Notes: a model not told the origin generated them from the letters alone. Numbered from the stretch's first letter, positions 1 through 8,960 are shown. The stretch: 64,000 nt of DNA from Aquimarina sp. AU474 (GCF_900312815.1 NZ_OMPE01000007.1:434001-498000); one strand, 5' to 3'. Numbers and translations: made by a program.

Positions 1-531
1 GAAAATGGTCTTTGTGGGAACAAAAATGTAAGAGTACGGCGAGAAGAAGTAAAAGAAAGTGTACACGTATACCCCCTAAATAATTATGGAGCTATCATTG
101 CCGGTAAACATCTATTTTATGTAACAGAAAATGGAGGAAAAGAAAGATTAACCGAGGTTGCTAAATTTACTCATGTATGGCAACATAGCAATGATCAATG
201 GAAAATGACTCGAGTTTTAAGTTTTGACCATCAACCCGCTCCACAAAACACTGATAAAATAACAGTGACTTTACCCAATAAGACATTGTTACAATATGCT
301 GGAACATATCAAGCTCCTAATACAGGAACCGTTACTGTTTCTGTAAAAAACAATCTTTTAGAAATAAATGCTGATAAAATGCAAGCAATTATTTACCCTC
401 AAAATGAAACCCTATTTTTCCATAAACAAAGTCCATTAACCTTTGAGTTTATTACAAATAAAGATAATCAGGTTATTAAGTTTATAGTTCGAGAGAACGG
501 AACTATAGTAGAAGAAGCTAAAAAGAAATAG
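1..531 (+). CDS. Partial DUF4440/SnoaL-like protein with C-terminal beta domain (5' end outside window)
   Basis: The reading frame is open from base 1 to the TAA at 529-531, so this is the 3' part of a longer gene; the ATG at 205 is internal. The visible part ends an NTF2-like DUF4440 domain: the stretch around VWQHSNDQWKMTRVLSFDHQ is the usual last strands of that fold. A second domain of about 85 residues follows (LLQYAGTYQAPNTGTVTVSV), like the C-terminal beta domain often fused to DUF4440 or beta-lactamase-like exported proteins. A terminator hairpin lies about 50 bases downstream. Substrate and location cannot be judged without the N-terminus. Confidence 0.75.
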   Translation, partial: ENGLCGNKNVRVRREEVKESVHVYPLNNYGAIIAGKHLFYVTENGGKERLTEVAKFTHVWQHSNDQWKMTRVLSFDHQPAPQNTDKITVTLPNKTLLQYAGTYQAPNTGTVTVSVKNNLLEINADKMQAIIYPQNETLFFHKQSPLTFEFITNKDNQVIKFIVRENGTIVEEAKKK

Positions 532-582
532 TACGATTCTATCCTACCCCTATTTGCTTAATCTACATTCTAAATGCTATTT

Positions 583-613
583 AAAAACAGATCTCTTTAT
601 GGGGTCTGTTTTT
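583..613 (+). terminator. Intrinsic terminator of the partial DUF4440 gene
   Basis: The stem AAAAACAGA (583-591) pairs with TCTGTTTTT (605-613), and the right arm continues as a T-run. Confidence 0.75.
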
Positions 614-656
614 TTGCGAATACAAAATGTAATTTTCTTTCTAAAAAAGAGTCATT

Positions 657-664
657 TATATTTG
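657..664 (+). promoter_or_regulatory. -7 promoter box TATATTTG
   Basis: This is a perfect TAnnTTTG Bacteroidota -7 element 73 bases before the ATG at 738. No good -33 TTG is visible at the usual distance, so the call rests on the -7 box and position alone. Confidence 0.45.
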
Positions 665-737
665 TAACAAGTATTCGACAATGCGTATACTTAAAAACTA
701 AAAAAACTGTTATTTACAGTATAAAATTTCACACAAA

Positions 738-1598
738 ATGAGGATATCACTGCTAATATTATGTTCACTTCTAATACTAGGAAGCGCATATGGTCAAAGA
801 GAAAAAGTTAAGGGAAATAAAATTGTTAGTACCGAAGAATATAACATAGAAAGTTTTCATACCATCGAAATATACGAGGGTTTTGAAGTCACACTAGATG
901 AAAGTAGTGATAGCCAAGTAAAAATTGAAGCAGATAGTAATATACAACGTGCGATACAAGTAGAGGTCATCGATAGTGTTCTTACAATTAAATCTGATAA
1001 AGATATTCGTCGTGCAAAAGCTTTAAATATGGATATCCTATATGGATCTGAACTAAAAAAAATCATTTTATACGATAAAGTAAATGCTAAATCATTATCC
1101 TCAATAAATTCACCTCAACTTTCAATAGAAGTTAATGACTATGCACAAATATTTTTATCTTCAGATGCAGGAAAATTGAACTGTATAACTAATGGGAAAT
1201 CTACTGCAGAAATCCATGCCACCGCTACTGAAGTAGTGTATCAAATAAATGAAAACTCAGAATTAAAAGGAATTTTAACAGCTGATAATCTAAAAGTTGA
1301 TTTATATCAAAAAGCATCTGCTAAACTAGAAGGTGAAGTGAAATCAATGTTGGTAAGAGCAGATAACACTTCAGATTTTTTTGGTGAAAAATTAAATGCT
1401 ATAAAAACTTCTTTAATTGCCGAAGGCGCCAGTGACTGCTATGTATTAACCAGTGAAGAAATTAATATCGAAGCCAAGGATAAGTCAGAAATTTTCCTTT
1501 TGGGGGAACCAAAAGTTACAATTCAAACATTTGCCAACGAAGCTACTTTATTCAAAAAAAATATAGATTACGTACCCAGTAAACTTAGATTGAATTAG
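738..1598 (+). CDS. Exported DUF2807 (GIN domain) head-type protein
   Basis: A 286-residue protein with a clear signal peptide (MRISLLILCSLLILGSAYGQ). The rest matches the DUF2807/GIN pattern: first strands reading FHTIEIYEGFEVTLDES, then repeated short beta strands with an exposed Asp/Ser pattern (LSIEVNDYAQIFLSSDAGKL) that form a right-handed beta-helix. The family is abundant in Bacteroidota, exported or outer-membrane associated, and has no established biochemical role. It is transcribed alone and shares a bidirectional terminator with trxB. Confidence 0.85.
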   Translation: MRISLLILCSLLILGSAYGQREKVKGNKIVSTEEYNIESFHTIEIYEGFEVTLDESSDSQVKIEADSNIQRAIQVEVIDSVLTIKSDKDIRRAKALNMDILYGSELKKIILYDKVNAKSLSSINSPQLSIEVNDYAQIFLSSDAGKLNCITNGKSTAEIHATATEVVYQINENSELKGILTADNLKVDLYQKASAKLEGEVKSMLVRADNTSDFFGEKLNAIKTSLIAEGASDCYVLTSEEINIEAKDKSEIFLLGEPKVTIQTFANEATLFKKNIDYVPSKLRLN

Positions 1599-1607
1599 AT
1601 CAAAAGA

Positions 1608-1649
1608 AAAAGGTATTCTAATGTTATAATATACACTAGAATACCTTTT
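1608..1649. terminator. Bidirectional intrinsic terminator
   Basis: AAAAGGTATTCTA (1608-1620) is a perfect inverted repeat of TAGAATACCTTTT (1637-1649), with A/T runs on both flanks. It lies between two convergent genes and can serve both. Confidence 0.85.
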
Positions 1650-1673
1650 CTTATTATTATAAATTAGGTACTA

Positions 1674-2642
1674 CTATGCCGAAACACTTTCATTTGTTTC
1701 AATAGTTGCTAGATATCGTTCTGCATCTAATGCAGCCATACATCCAGTTCCTGCAGCAGTAACAGCTTGTCTATATTCTTTATCCTGAACATCTCCTGAA
1801 GCAAAAACTCCTGGAATATTGGTTCTTGTAGATTTACCTTCAGTAATTAGGTATCCTGTATCATCCATATCCAACTGTCCTTTAAAGATATCGGTGTTAG
1901 GTTTATGACCAATCGCAATAAATAATCCGGTGATTTCGATTTCACTCTTATCTTTTGTTTGATTATTTACCATACGTAATCCTTCTACAACTTGATCACC
2001 CAAAACTTCATCAACTTCTGTATTGTACAATACTTTAAGGTTAGGCGTATTATTTACTCTGTGTTGCATTGCCTTTGATGCTCTCATATAATCCTTACGC
2101 ACCAACATGGTAACGCTAGAGCATATATTAGACAAATATGTAGCTTCTTCGGCAGCAGTATCTCCTGCTCCAACTATAGCAACGTCCTGACCTTTATAGA
2201 AAAACCCATCACAAACAGCACAAGCAGAAACTCCTCCTCCTCGCAGCTTTTGTTCACTAGGTAATCCTAAATATTTGGCAGTTGCACCGGTAGAAATAAT
2301 AACACTTTCTGCTTCTATTTCTGTAGTATTGTCAACAGTAACTTTATGTATACCTCCTGCTTCTTTACTAAAATTAACAGATGTTACCATTCCGATACGT
2401 ACCTCTGTACCAAAACGTTCTGCTTGCTGTTGTAATTGAACCATCATCGTTGGACCATCAATACCCTCTGGGTATCCAGGAAAATTATCAACCTCGGTAG
2501 TGGTAGTTAATTGACCTCCCGGTTCCATTCCCGTATACATTATTGGTTTTAGATCTGCTCTAGCCGCATATATTGCTGCGGTATACCCTGCAGGTCCAGA
2601 ACCTATTATAAGACATTTTATTCTTTCTATTGTATCAGACAT
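1674..2642 (-). CDS. trxB: Thioredoxin-disulfide reductase
   Basis: This cytoplasmic flavoenzyme reduces thioredoxin with NADPH. The 322 residues match the usual bacterial length. Seen in order: FAD-binding GSGPAGYTAAIYAARA (about 14-29), the redox-active CAVC at 141-144, the NADPH-binding GAGDTAAEEA (about 158-167), and the C-terminal FAD motif GVFASGDVQD. It ends convergently against the DUF2807 gene at a shared terminator. Nothing is unusual in it. Confidence 0.97.
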   Translation of the reverse strand: MSDTIERIKCLIIGSGPAGYTAAIYAARADLKPIMYTGMEPGGQLTTTTEVDNFPGYPEGIDGPTMMVQLQQQAERFGTEVRIGMVTSVNFSKEAGGIHKVTVDNTTEIEAESVIISTGATAKYLGLPSEQKLRGGGVSACAVCDGFFYKGQDVAIVGAGDTAAEEATYLSNICSSVTMLVRKDYMRASKAMQHRVNNTPNLKVLYNTEVDEVLGDQVVEGLRMVNNQTKDKSEIEITGLFIAIGHKPNTDIFKGQLDMDDTGYLITEGKSTRTNIPGVFASGDVQDKEYRQAVTAAGTGCMAALDAERYLATIETNESVSA

Positions 2643-2926
2643 AATCAGTATGTTTTATCTGATGTAAAAGTAGCAATTTGCTCATAAACCTTACATTAAA
2701 GTTATTAAGAATTGTTATTCGTCTATAGACATCTTAAATAATTATTAAATCTAGACAGATTCTTTGGCGACAGCTATATAGTTGTTAACAAATCGCCTTG
2801 TTCCAGAAATCTTAAAAATGGAAGCTGGTACAATATATATGGAAGTAAAAGGAAAAAACACAAAATATAAATGGAAAGATTATAATCCCAATTAGATATC
2901 CTAAATTTATTCCCAAATTAAACGTC

Positions 2927-3550
2927 ATGACATTTTTTGACATTCTGGATATTTTAGGTACTATAGCTTTTGCAATATCAGGTGCATTAAGCGCTATGAA
3001 TCGCAAGTTAGACCTATTTGGTATTTTTATTATCGCTTTTGTCACTGCAATTGGAGGAGGAACTGTAAGAGATATACTTATTGGTAACACTCCTGTCTCC
3101 TGGATGCAAAACACCCTAAATATATATCTTATTGGTGGGGCAACTACATTTTCTATCATTTTTAGAAATAAATTAAATTATCTTAAAACATCTCTTTTTC
3201 TGTTTGACACCATAGGTTTAGGTATTTTTACTATCATAGGTGTAGAAGCGGGTATACAAGCAAACTTACAACCAATTGTTTCTGTAGCTTTGGGTGCTAT
3301 GACAGGTTGTTTTGGTGGTGTGATAAGAGACATACTATGTAACGAAATTCCTGTTATTTTTAGAAAAGAGATTTATGCAACCGCTTCAATAGCCGGTGGT
3401 ATATGTTTTATGATAATGCATTCATTAAGTATTCATCAAAACATAACCTATATCGGTACTACTTTATTTATTATATTAATACGATTATTAGTAGTTAAAT
3501 ATCAAATTACACTACCTATGTTTTATATTAAAAGTAAAACATCATCATAA
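2927..3550 (+). CDS. TRIC-type / UPF0126 cation channel family membrane protein
   Basis: A 207-residue protein with about seven hydrophobic segments. It contains the duplicated glycine-rich motif typical of UPF0126 (YicG) proteins: GGGTVRDILIG near residue 45 and GGVIRDILCNE near residue 130, each after an aromatic-acidic helix (FFDILDILGTIAFAISGA). Bacterial members are structurally related to trimeric intracellular cation channels. It sits in the inner membrane; the ion is not predictable from sequence. It is followed 50 bases later by the thioesterase gene and could be cotranscribed with it. Confidence 0.9.
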   Translation: MTFFDILDILGTIAFAISGALSAMNRKLDLFGIFIIAFVTAIGGGTVRDILIGNTPVSWMQNTLNIYLIGGATTFSIIFRNKLNYLKTSLFLFDTIGLGIFTIIGVEAGIQANLQPIVSVALGAMTGCFGGVIRDILCNEIPVIFRKEIYATASIAGGICFMIMHSLSIHQNITYIGTTLFIILIRLLVVKYQITLPMFYIKSKTSS

Positions 3551-3600
3551 AAGAATGTGTTTCTTTAATACTTTCATTATGGTTTTATAATTTTAAGGAT

Positions 3601-4059
3601 ATGAAATTTGTACCAAAACATACAAACTATATTCAAAAAGTACGAGAAAGCTTTGAGCGACAAGAATTCATGAAATTAATTGGTGCAACACTAATTGATG
3701 TGCAACCAGGGTATTGTGAGATACAAATACCTTATCAAGAAAGCTTAACGCAGCAACATGGTTTTTTTCATGCCGGAGTTATCAGTACAATAGCAGATAA
3801 TACCGCAGGATATGCTGGGTTTTCTTTAATGGAAGAAAGTTCATCTGTTTTAACTGTTGAATTTAAAATAAATCTCATGGCACCAGCAAATGGCGAATTA
3901 TTAATAGGAAAATCAAACGTTATAAAACATGGTAGAACATTGACTATTTGTAAATCTGATATTTTTATCGTTAACAATGGAAAAGAAAAACTTTGTGCTG
4001 TTTCGCAATTAACTTTAATTGAATTAAAAAATAGTTCAGATAAAAAACAACATCAGTAA
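3601..4059 (+). CDS. PaaI-family hotdog thioesterase
   Basis: A 152-residue single hotdog-fold domain. The family signature HGFFHAGVISTIADNTAGYA (about residues 52-71) contains the His-Gly-Gly/Phe loop and the acidic helix residue of acyl-CoA thioesterases, and a second strand block (LTVEFKINLMAPANGELLIG) follows. Expected activity is hydrolysis of a cytoplasmic acyl- or aryl-CoA; the substrate is unknown. The stop is two bases before the next ATG, so the two genes are almost certainly cotranscribed. Confidence 0.9.
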   Translation: MKFVPKHTNYIQKVRESFERQEFMKLIGATLIDVQPGYCEIQIPYQESLTQQHGFFHAGVISTIADNTAGYAGFSLMEESSSVLTVEFKINLMAPANGELLIGKSNVIKHGRTLTICKSDIFIVNNGKEKLCAVSQLTLIELKNSSDKKQHQ

Positions 4060-4061
4060 TC

Positions 4062-4472
4062 ATGGAAAAACATCATGAATTATCAGATTATGAATTTGAA
4101 ACACAATTTAAAAAAGGTAGTTTATCTCCTTCTTTATTTAGCCATGAAGCACATTTACGCCTAGCATGGATATATTTAAAAAAATATGACCAAACCAAAG
4201 CTTGCGACGCAATCTCTTCTCAAATTTTAAATTTTGCAACCGTAAATGGGGATCCAGATAAATTCAATAAAACTGTAACGGTTGCCGCTATAAAAATTGT
4301 TTATAATTTTCTCCAAAAGTCAAAGTCTTCTACTTTTCAGGATTTTATAGAAGAATTCCCAAAGTTAAAATTCAATTTCAAAGAGTTAATAAGCTGCCAC
4401 TACGGATTTGATATTTTTTCATCTACAATAGGAAAACAAAAATTTGTAGAACCTGATTTACTACCTTTTTAA
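4062..4472 (+). CDS. Conserved protein of unknown function
   Basis: A 136-residue soluble protein without signal peptide or membrane segment. The N-terminal stretch SPSLFSHEAHLRLAWIYLKK contains an HEAHLR motif that I recall from small uncharacterised Bacteroidota proteins, but I cannot assign a function. The remainder is helical. The ATG follows the thioesterase stop after two bases, so it belongs to the same transcript, which ends at a strong hairpin at 4500-4527. Confidence 0.75.
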   Translation: MEKHHELSDYEFETQFKKGSLSPSLFSHEAHLRLAWIYLKKYDQTKACDAISSQILNFATVNGDPDKFNKTVTVAAIKIVYNFLQKSKSSTFQDFIEEFPKLKFNFKELISCHYGFDIFSSTIGKQKFVEPDLLPF

Positions 4473-4499
4473 GTACATTTATAGTGATAAGATAACCAA

Positions 4500-4527
4500 A
4501 AAAGCACCACATTTCAGTGGTGCTTTT
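4500..4527. terminator. Bidirectional intrinsic terminator
   Basis: AAAAGCACCAC (4500-4510) pairs perfectly with GTGGTGCTTTT (4517-4527) between two convergent transcripts. Confidence 0.85.
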
Positions 4528-4550
4528 CTCATCTATATTAACGTATTGCC

Positions 4551-5072
4551 TTATTTAGGCATCACTACATCACTAATCACATGGATCACTCCATTTTTAG
4601 CCATAACATCAGTTTTTACAATCTGACTGTATTTTCCGTTTTGATCTTTCAACCAAATTTTACCATCCTTTTGGATTACTTCTAGCTTTGCTCCGTTAAG
4701 TGTGGTAACCACAGTTTTTCCTTTGCCTTTCTTCAAAGCATTTACTACATCGCCGGCTGCAAGTTTACCACTTATCACATGGTATGTAAGAATTGCTGTC
4801 AACGCCTTCTTATTAGCTGGTTCTAACAAAGATGTAAGAGTTTTTGAATCAATTTTACCAAAAGCATCATTAGTGGGTGCAAATACTGTAAAGGGTCCAT
4901 TTCCTTTTAAAGCTCCCACCAAGTCTGCAGCTTTTAATGCAGTGACTAGTGTTGAAAAATCATCTACAGAAACTGCAACATCAACAATATCTTTGTTGTT
5001 TTTTTGAGCAGATACTGATTGTGCGATGAAGAATAAAACAAGAGTTGAGATAATAAAAATTAATTTTTTCAT
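4551..5072 (-). CDS. Secreted fasciclin-domain protein
   Basis: A 173-residue protein with a signal peptide (ending SVSAQ) and one complete fasciclin (FAS1) domain filling the rest. The H1 motif is GPFTVFAPTNDAFGKI (about residues 60-75), and the domain closes with the conserved NGVIHVISDVVMPK. FAS1 proteins act in adhesion or surface stress responses. It is divergent from an ECF sigma / RskA-like anti-sigma pair, the same partnership as mycobacterial MPT70/MPT83 with SigK/RskA. That makes it the likely output of the sigma factor. Confidence 0.93.
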   Translation of the reverse strand: MKKLIFIISTLVLFFIAQSVSAQKNNKDIVDVAVSVDDFSTLVTALKAADLVGALKGNGPFTVFAPTNDAFGKIDSKTLTSLLEPANKKALTAILTYHVISGKLAAGDVVNALKKGKGKTVVTTLNGAKLEVIQKDGKIWLKDQNGKYSQIVKTDVMAKNGVIHVISDVVMPK

Positions 5073-5087
5073 GATTTCTATTTTAAT

Positions 5088-5138
5088 AATTAAACATTTT
5101 TTTGCGCGCTTTGTATTATCATATACACATGTTTAATT
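5088..5138. promoter_or_regulatory. Divergent promoter region with 10-bp inverted repeat
   Basis: AATTAAACAT (5088-5097) and ATGTTTAATT (5129-5138) are perfect inverted copies 41 bp apart, inside the 122-bp gap between the fasciclin gene and the sigma gene. Two mirror-image ECF promoters, or one operator, would look like this. A separate -7-like TAAATTTG lies at 5169-5176, ahead of the sigma start at 5195. Confidence 0.4.
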
Positions 5139-5194
5139 GGTTTGGATGAGGTTGGATTATTTTTTTCTTAAATTTGAATAACCTTACCCATAAA

Positions 5195-5749
5195 ATGCAA
5201 GACGATTTAGAGCTTATTAAACGACTACAAAATCAAGATAACACTGCGTTGTCCTTGATTTACGATAAGTATGCTGCTGCTTTGTATGGGGTTATTTTAC
5301 GTATTTGTAAAAATGAAGCTAAGGCTCAAGATGTACTGCAAGAAACATTTATTAAAATTTGGCAAAAATCAAATTCATATGATCCAAAAAAAGGTAAGTT
5401 CTTTACTTGGTCCTATAGGATTGCCAAAAATCTTGCATTAAATTCTATGCGTAGTCCATCTAAGCTCATCCAAAATGAAGATTTGAGTGTATATAAAAAT
5501 GAAAGCACAGAAGAACCTACAATAGATCTATTACAGTTAAACGGTTCTTTAAAGCAACTAGAACCTCATCATCAAAAGGCATTAGAGCTGGTTTATTTTA
5601 ATGGATTAACACATCGAGAAGCACATAAAGAAATGGATGTGCCTCTAGGCACATTTAAATCTTATATCAAGCAGGCTTTAAAAAAATTAAGAGCGGCTTA
5701 CCAGAAAGAACTTTTTATATTGTGGATAATTATAGAAACGATGATATGA
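5195..5749 (+). CDS. ECF RNA polymerase sigma factor, SigK-like context
   Basis: The ATG at 5195 gives 184 residues starting MQDDLELIKRLQNQ. A TTG at 5174 would add seven residues but falls inside a -7-like promoter box, so I prefer the ATG. Region 2 is visible in ALSLIYDKYAAALYGVILRI and DVLQETFIKIWQKS, and region 4 in LELVYFNGLTHREAHKEMDV followed by PLGTFKSYIKQALKKLR. The stop TGA overlaps the next ATG (ATGA at 5746-5749), coupling its translation to the anti-sigma factor. Confidence 0.92.
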   Translation: MQDDLELIKRLQNQDNTALSLIYDKYAAALYGVILRICKNEAKAQDVLQETFIKIWQKSNSYDPKKGKFFTWSYRIAKNLALNSMRSPSKLIQNEDLSVYKNESTEEPTIDLLQLNGSLKQLEPHHQKALELVYFNGLTHREAHKEMDVPLGTFKSYIKQALKKLRAAYQKELFILWIIIETMI

Positions 5750-6525
5750 TGGATAGGAATTCTATAAAAGATACGGGAATACTAGAACAGTATTTATTAG
5801 GCGAACTTTCAAAAGAGCAACAATTAGAAGTTGAAAATATTTTGAAAGAAGATACTGAATTGCGCGAATATTTTAATAAAATAGAAAGTGATTTTCAGAA
5901 CATGGCTTTTGAAAATGCCATCACTCCTCCCCCACATATAAAAAACGTTATTCTTGATACTGTCCAAAGTCAATCTGTAACCAAATCAATTTCGTTGCAG
6001 GCTAAAAAACAATCTACAATTTATCTTGCTGTTGCAGCAAGTTTCGCTATTTTATTTATGATAAGTAGCGGTTGGTTATATACGCAATGGCAGCAATCCA
6101 AAAATGAAATACAATTAGTACAAAACGAGACTAGTAATTTAAAGGATCGAATTGTTGCTTTAGAACAAAATTTGAATGAAACCAATAAATGGTATCAGGC
6201 GATCAATAATCCGAATACATTACAATTGGTACTTAAAGGTAACCAAGCATCCCCAGCTTCTAGTGCCATCACTTATGTAAATCATAAAGAAAAAACGGTA
6301 TTACTTAATCCACAAGGACTTGCAATATTAGATAACGAACATACTTATCAAATGTGGGCAGATGTAGAAGGGGAAATGATCGACATGGGAGTTATATCTA
6401 CCGGTAAAGAAATGATCGCTATGAAATACATTGACCATGCCGAATCTATAAATATTACTATAGAGCCTTCTGGCGGAAACGACCATCCTACGGTAGAACG
6501 ATTGATTGCCAATGTACTTCTTTAA
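5746..6525 (+). CDS. RskA-family anti-sigma factor
   Basis: Starting at the ATG of the ATGA overlap gives 259 residues; a GTG at 5722 is a less likely start. An N-terminal helical sigma-binding region (ILEQYLLGELSKEQQLEVEN) is followed by one membrane helix (YLAVAASFAILFMISSGWLY, about residue 95 onward), a short coiled coil, and a periplasmic RskA domain with YQMWADVEGEMIDMGVIS and the terminal ITIEPSGG...HPTVERLIANVLL. Known RskA proteins hold the sigma factor at the membrane until regulated proteolysis. The neighbouring fasciclin gene is the presumed target. Confidence 0.92.
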   Translation: MMDRNSIKDTGILEQYLLGELSKEQQLEVENILKEDTELREYFNKIESDFQNMAFENAITPPPHIKNVILDTVQSQSVTKSISLQAKKQSTIYLAVAASFAILFMISSGWLYTQWQQSKNEIQLVQNETSNLKDRIVALEQNLNETNKWYQAINNPNTLQLVLKGNQASPASSAITYVNHKEKTVLLNPQGLAILDNEHTYQMWADVEGEMIDMGVISTGKEMIAMKYIDHAESINITIEPSGGNDHPTVERLIANVLL

Positions 6526-6536
6526 AAACAAATATT

Positions 6537-6902
6537 ATGGCTATTTCATTACCAATAATTGTTCCTGTACTGCCCTCTGCAGATATACAAAGAGATATAG
6601 CTTGGTATAAAGAAAAAACAGGTTTCGATTTTGTATTTGGAGATAAAATGTACTCTGGACTACAAAGAGATAATTTAGAAATTCATTTGCAATGGCACGC
6701 AGATACTAAAGAAGATCCTTTATTAGGAGGGTCTGTAATCAAAATTTTTGTTGAAAATGTACAAAAACTGTTCGATGAATTTGTTCAACGAGGTACGGTA
6801 CCTGAAAATAAATTAAGACGTAATACTCCATGGAGCACACATGAATTTGGTTTTTATGATCTTAATATGAATGCCATTTTTTTTGTTGAAGACGTAAAGT
6901 AA
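6537..6902 (+). CDS. Glyoxalase/bleomycin-resistance (VOC) family protein
   Basis: A 121-residue single VOC domain: an N-terminal beta-alpha start (IVPVLPSADIQRDIAWYKEK), LEIHLQWHAD carrying a candidate metal or substrate histidine, and the typical C-terminal GFYDLNMNAIFFVED strand. The family covers glyoxalases, dioxygenases and antibiotic-binding proteins; the substrate cannot be assigned. It lies 11 bases after the anti-sigma factor and may be read through from it. Confidence 0.85.
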   Translation: MAISLPIIVPVLPSADIQRDIAWYKEKTGFDFVFGDKMYSGLQRDNLEIHLQWHADTKEDPLLGGSVIKIFVENVQKLFDEFVQRGTVPENKLRRNTPWSTHEFGFYDLNMNAIFFVEDVK

Positions 6903-6920
6903 CATCTAAAAGTATATATC

Positions 6921-7442
6921 ATGAGAATAATTGTAATTACCCTCTTTCTTTTTATAAATACTTTTTTACAAGCACAAGAAAGTAATGCCGCATATATGAC
7001 CAAAGTACAATCTCTTGATAGTACTCTCGAAACACTATACGCTGTTATTTCTGGAGAAAAAGGAGAAAAAAGAGATTGGCAATTATTCAAATTTCTTTTT
7101 AAACCAGAAGCTAAACTTATTCCTTCGGGGAAAGACAAAGAAGGAGTTTTTAAAGTACGTTATTTATCTCCAGACGATTATATCAATACATCAGGAGAAT
7201 GGTTAGTAAAAAATGGTTTTTTCGAAAAAGAGATACATCGAGTCGTTCACTCATTTAGCAATATTTCTCATGTTTTTAGTACCTATGAATCTTTTAAAAG
7301 TAAAGCCAATAAAGAACCTTTTATGCGCGGGATTAATAGTATTCAATTACTCAATGATGGTAAAAGATGGTGGATTGTAAATATATACTGGAGTCAGGAG
7401 TCTAAACAAAATCCAATTCCCAAAGAATATCTTCCTAATTAA
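6921..7442 (+). CDS. Exported NTF2-like (SnoaL-type) protein
   Basis: A 173-residue protein with signal peptide MRIIVITLFLFINTFLQAQ. The mature part opens with a helix (SLDSTLETLYAVISGEKGEKR) and ends with beta strands (SIQLLNDGKRWWIVNIYW), the pattern of exported NTF2-like domains. No catalytic residues are recognisable. It probably sits in the periplasm. It is 18 bases downstream of the VOC gene and 13 bases before a GNAT gene, so a short operon is likely. Confidence 0.75.
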   Translation: MRIIVITLFLFINTFLQAQESNAAYMTKVQSLDSTLETLYAVISGEKGEKRDWQLFKFLFKPEAKLIPSGKDKEGVFKVRYLSPDDYINTSGEWLVKNGFFEKEIHRVVHSFSNISHVFSTYESFKSKANKEPFMRGINSIQLLNDGKRWWIVNIYWSQESKQNPIPKEYLPN

Positions 7443-7455
7443 TGATTATGGTTTT

Positions 7456-7908
7456 ATGATATTTAGAAAAGCAATATTAAAAGATCTTCCCTTGATCGTA
7501 CAAATGATTGCCGATGATGATCTAGGTAAAACAAGAGAACGTTATCAGGATCCTTTACCAAAAGTGTACATCGAAGCATTTAATAACATACTTGAAGATA
7601 CAAATCAAGAATTAATCGTGTTGGAAGATGATAATCTAGAAATCTTGGGCACTTTACAATTGTCTTTTATTCAATACCTTACTTATAAAGGAGGCATCCG
7701 TGCCCAAATCGAAGCAGTTAGAATTCGGAAAGATCAAAGAGGAAAAGGTATAGGCGAAAAAATGTTCAAATGGGCAATATCACGCGCGCAACAAAGAGAC
7801 GCTCATTTGCTTCAACTCACCACAGATAAAAAACGTCTAGAAGCCATACGCTTTTATGAAAAACTTGGTTTTAAATCATCTCATGAAGGAATGAAACTCC
7901 ATTTTTGA
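7456..7908 (+). CDS. GNAT-family N-acetyltransferase
   Basis: A 150-residue GNAT domain. Acetyl-CoA binding motif A is clear: AVRIRKDQRGKGIGEKMFKW (about residues 90-109) with the R/QxxGxG/A loop. The end FYEKLGFKSSHEGMKL is the usual motif B. The N-terminus (IFRKAILKDLPLIVQMI) is canonical. Cytoplasmic; the amine substrate is unknown. Confidence 0.92.
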   Translation: MIFRKAILKDLPLIVQMIADDDLGKTRERYQDPLPKVYIEAFNNILEDTNQELIVLEDDNLEILGTLQLSFIQYLTYKGGIRAQIEAVRIRKDQRGKGIGEKMFKWAISRAQQRDAHLLQLTTDKKRLEAIRFYEKLGFKSSHEGMKLHF

Positions 7909-7986
7909 TTTTAATTTTATCAAAACCTTAATATTTGGTTTGGCTAATAATATCTATATTCTCCATTATATCAATCAAAATCAATT

Positions 7987-8919
7987 ATGAAAAGAATATC
8001 GATACTTCTATTTTTTGTAATAGCCACATCCGCATATAGTCAAGAAAAATCTAAAGTTCAGCCTGTATTGCCAGAAATTATTTCGCAATTGCCAACTGTT
8101 CGAGATTTTACAATCTCACCAGATCAGAATGAAATATATTTTACAGCTCAAGGGTATCTGGGAGAGCTCTCTACCATAATAAAAGTGACTAAAGAAAATG
8201 ACACCTGGTCAAAACCTGAAGTTGCGCCTTTTTCTGGACAATACACGGATCTAGAAGCAATGTTTGCTCCTGATGGACTAAAACTTTTTTTTGTATCCAA
8301 CAGACCTATTGATAATTCTGTATCTGAAACCAAGGATCAAGACATTTGGTATATTGAAAGATCATCGGTTTCTAATGCTTGGTCAGAACCAAAAAATATT
8401 GGAAGCCCCATAAATACTTCTGGAGATGAATTCTATCCATCTATCGCTTCTAATGGGAATTTATATTTTACTAGTACTGCTGATAGCTCTAAAGGGAAAG
8501 ATGATATTTTTATGAGTACATGGGAAAACGGAAAATATAACCTTCCTATTTCATTAAGTGAAGCTGTGAATTCTCCTGGGTATGAGTATAATTCTTATGT
8601 GGCTCCTGATGAATCTTTTTTAATTTTTGGAGGATACCAGCGAAAAGATGGATTAGGTAGTGGAGATCTATACATTTCGTACCGAGATAATGAAGGCAAT
8701 TGGGGTGTTGCAAAAAATCTGTCCAAAGAAATTAATTCTAAAAAAATGGATTACTGCCCTTTTTATGATAATAAAACACAAACTCTTTATTTTACCAGTA
8801 AAAGAAGTGCCATCAAACAGGATGTTACACAGCCAAAAAACCTTAAGCAACTACTGCAACTAATGAATACATACGAAAATGGTTTAAGTAGAATATATAG
8901 TACATCTGTTAAATTATAA
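7987..8919 (+). CDS. Exported PD40-type beta-propeller protein
   Basis: A 310-residue protein with signal peptide (ISILLFFVIATSAYSQ). The mature part has repeated WD40-like PD40 blades such as FTISPDQNEIYFTA, FAPDGLKLFFVSNRP, YPSIASNGNLYFTST and YVAPDESFLIFGGY, spaced about 50 residues apart, each with the D-G/N-x-x-L/I-Y/F-F pattern. These TolB-like propellers usually bind proteins or peptidoglycan-associated partners in the periplasm. No OmpA domain follows. It is transcribed alone. Confidence 0.85.
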   Translation: MKRISILLFFVIATSAYSQEKSKVQPVLPEIISQLPTVRDFTISPDQNEIYFTAQGYLGELSTIIKVTKENDTWSKPEVAPFSGQYTDLEAMFAPDGLKLFFVSNRPIDNSVSETKDQDIWYIERSSVSNAWSEPKNIGSPINTSGDEFYPSIASNGNLYFTSTADSSKGKDDIFMSTWENGKYNLPISLSEAVNSPGYEYNSYVAPDESFLIFGGYQRKDGLGSGDLYISYRDNEGNWGVAKNLSKEINSKKMDYCPFYDNKTQTLYFTSKRSAIKQDVTQPKNLKQLLQLMNTYENGLSRIYSTSVKL

Positions 8920-8960
8920 CATCATGCTTATTTAACAACAACTTATCTCATTTATATAAT

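Noticed and set aside
5174..5194. TTG start adding seven residues to the sigma factor
   Set aside because: It overlaps a -7-like promoter box and adds nothing conserved; the ATG at 5195 fits better.
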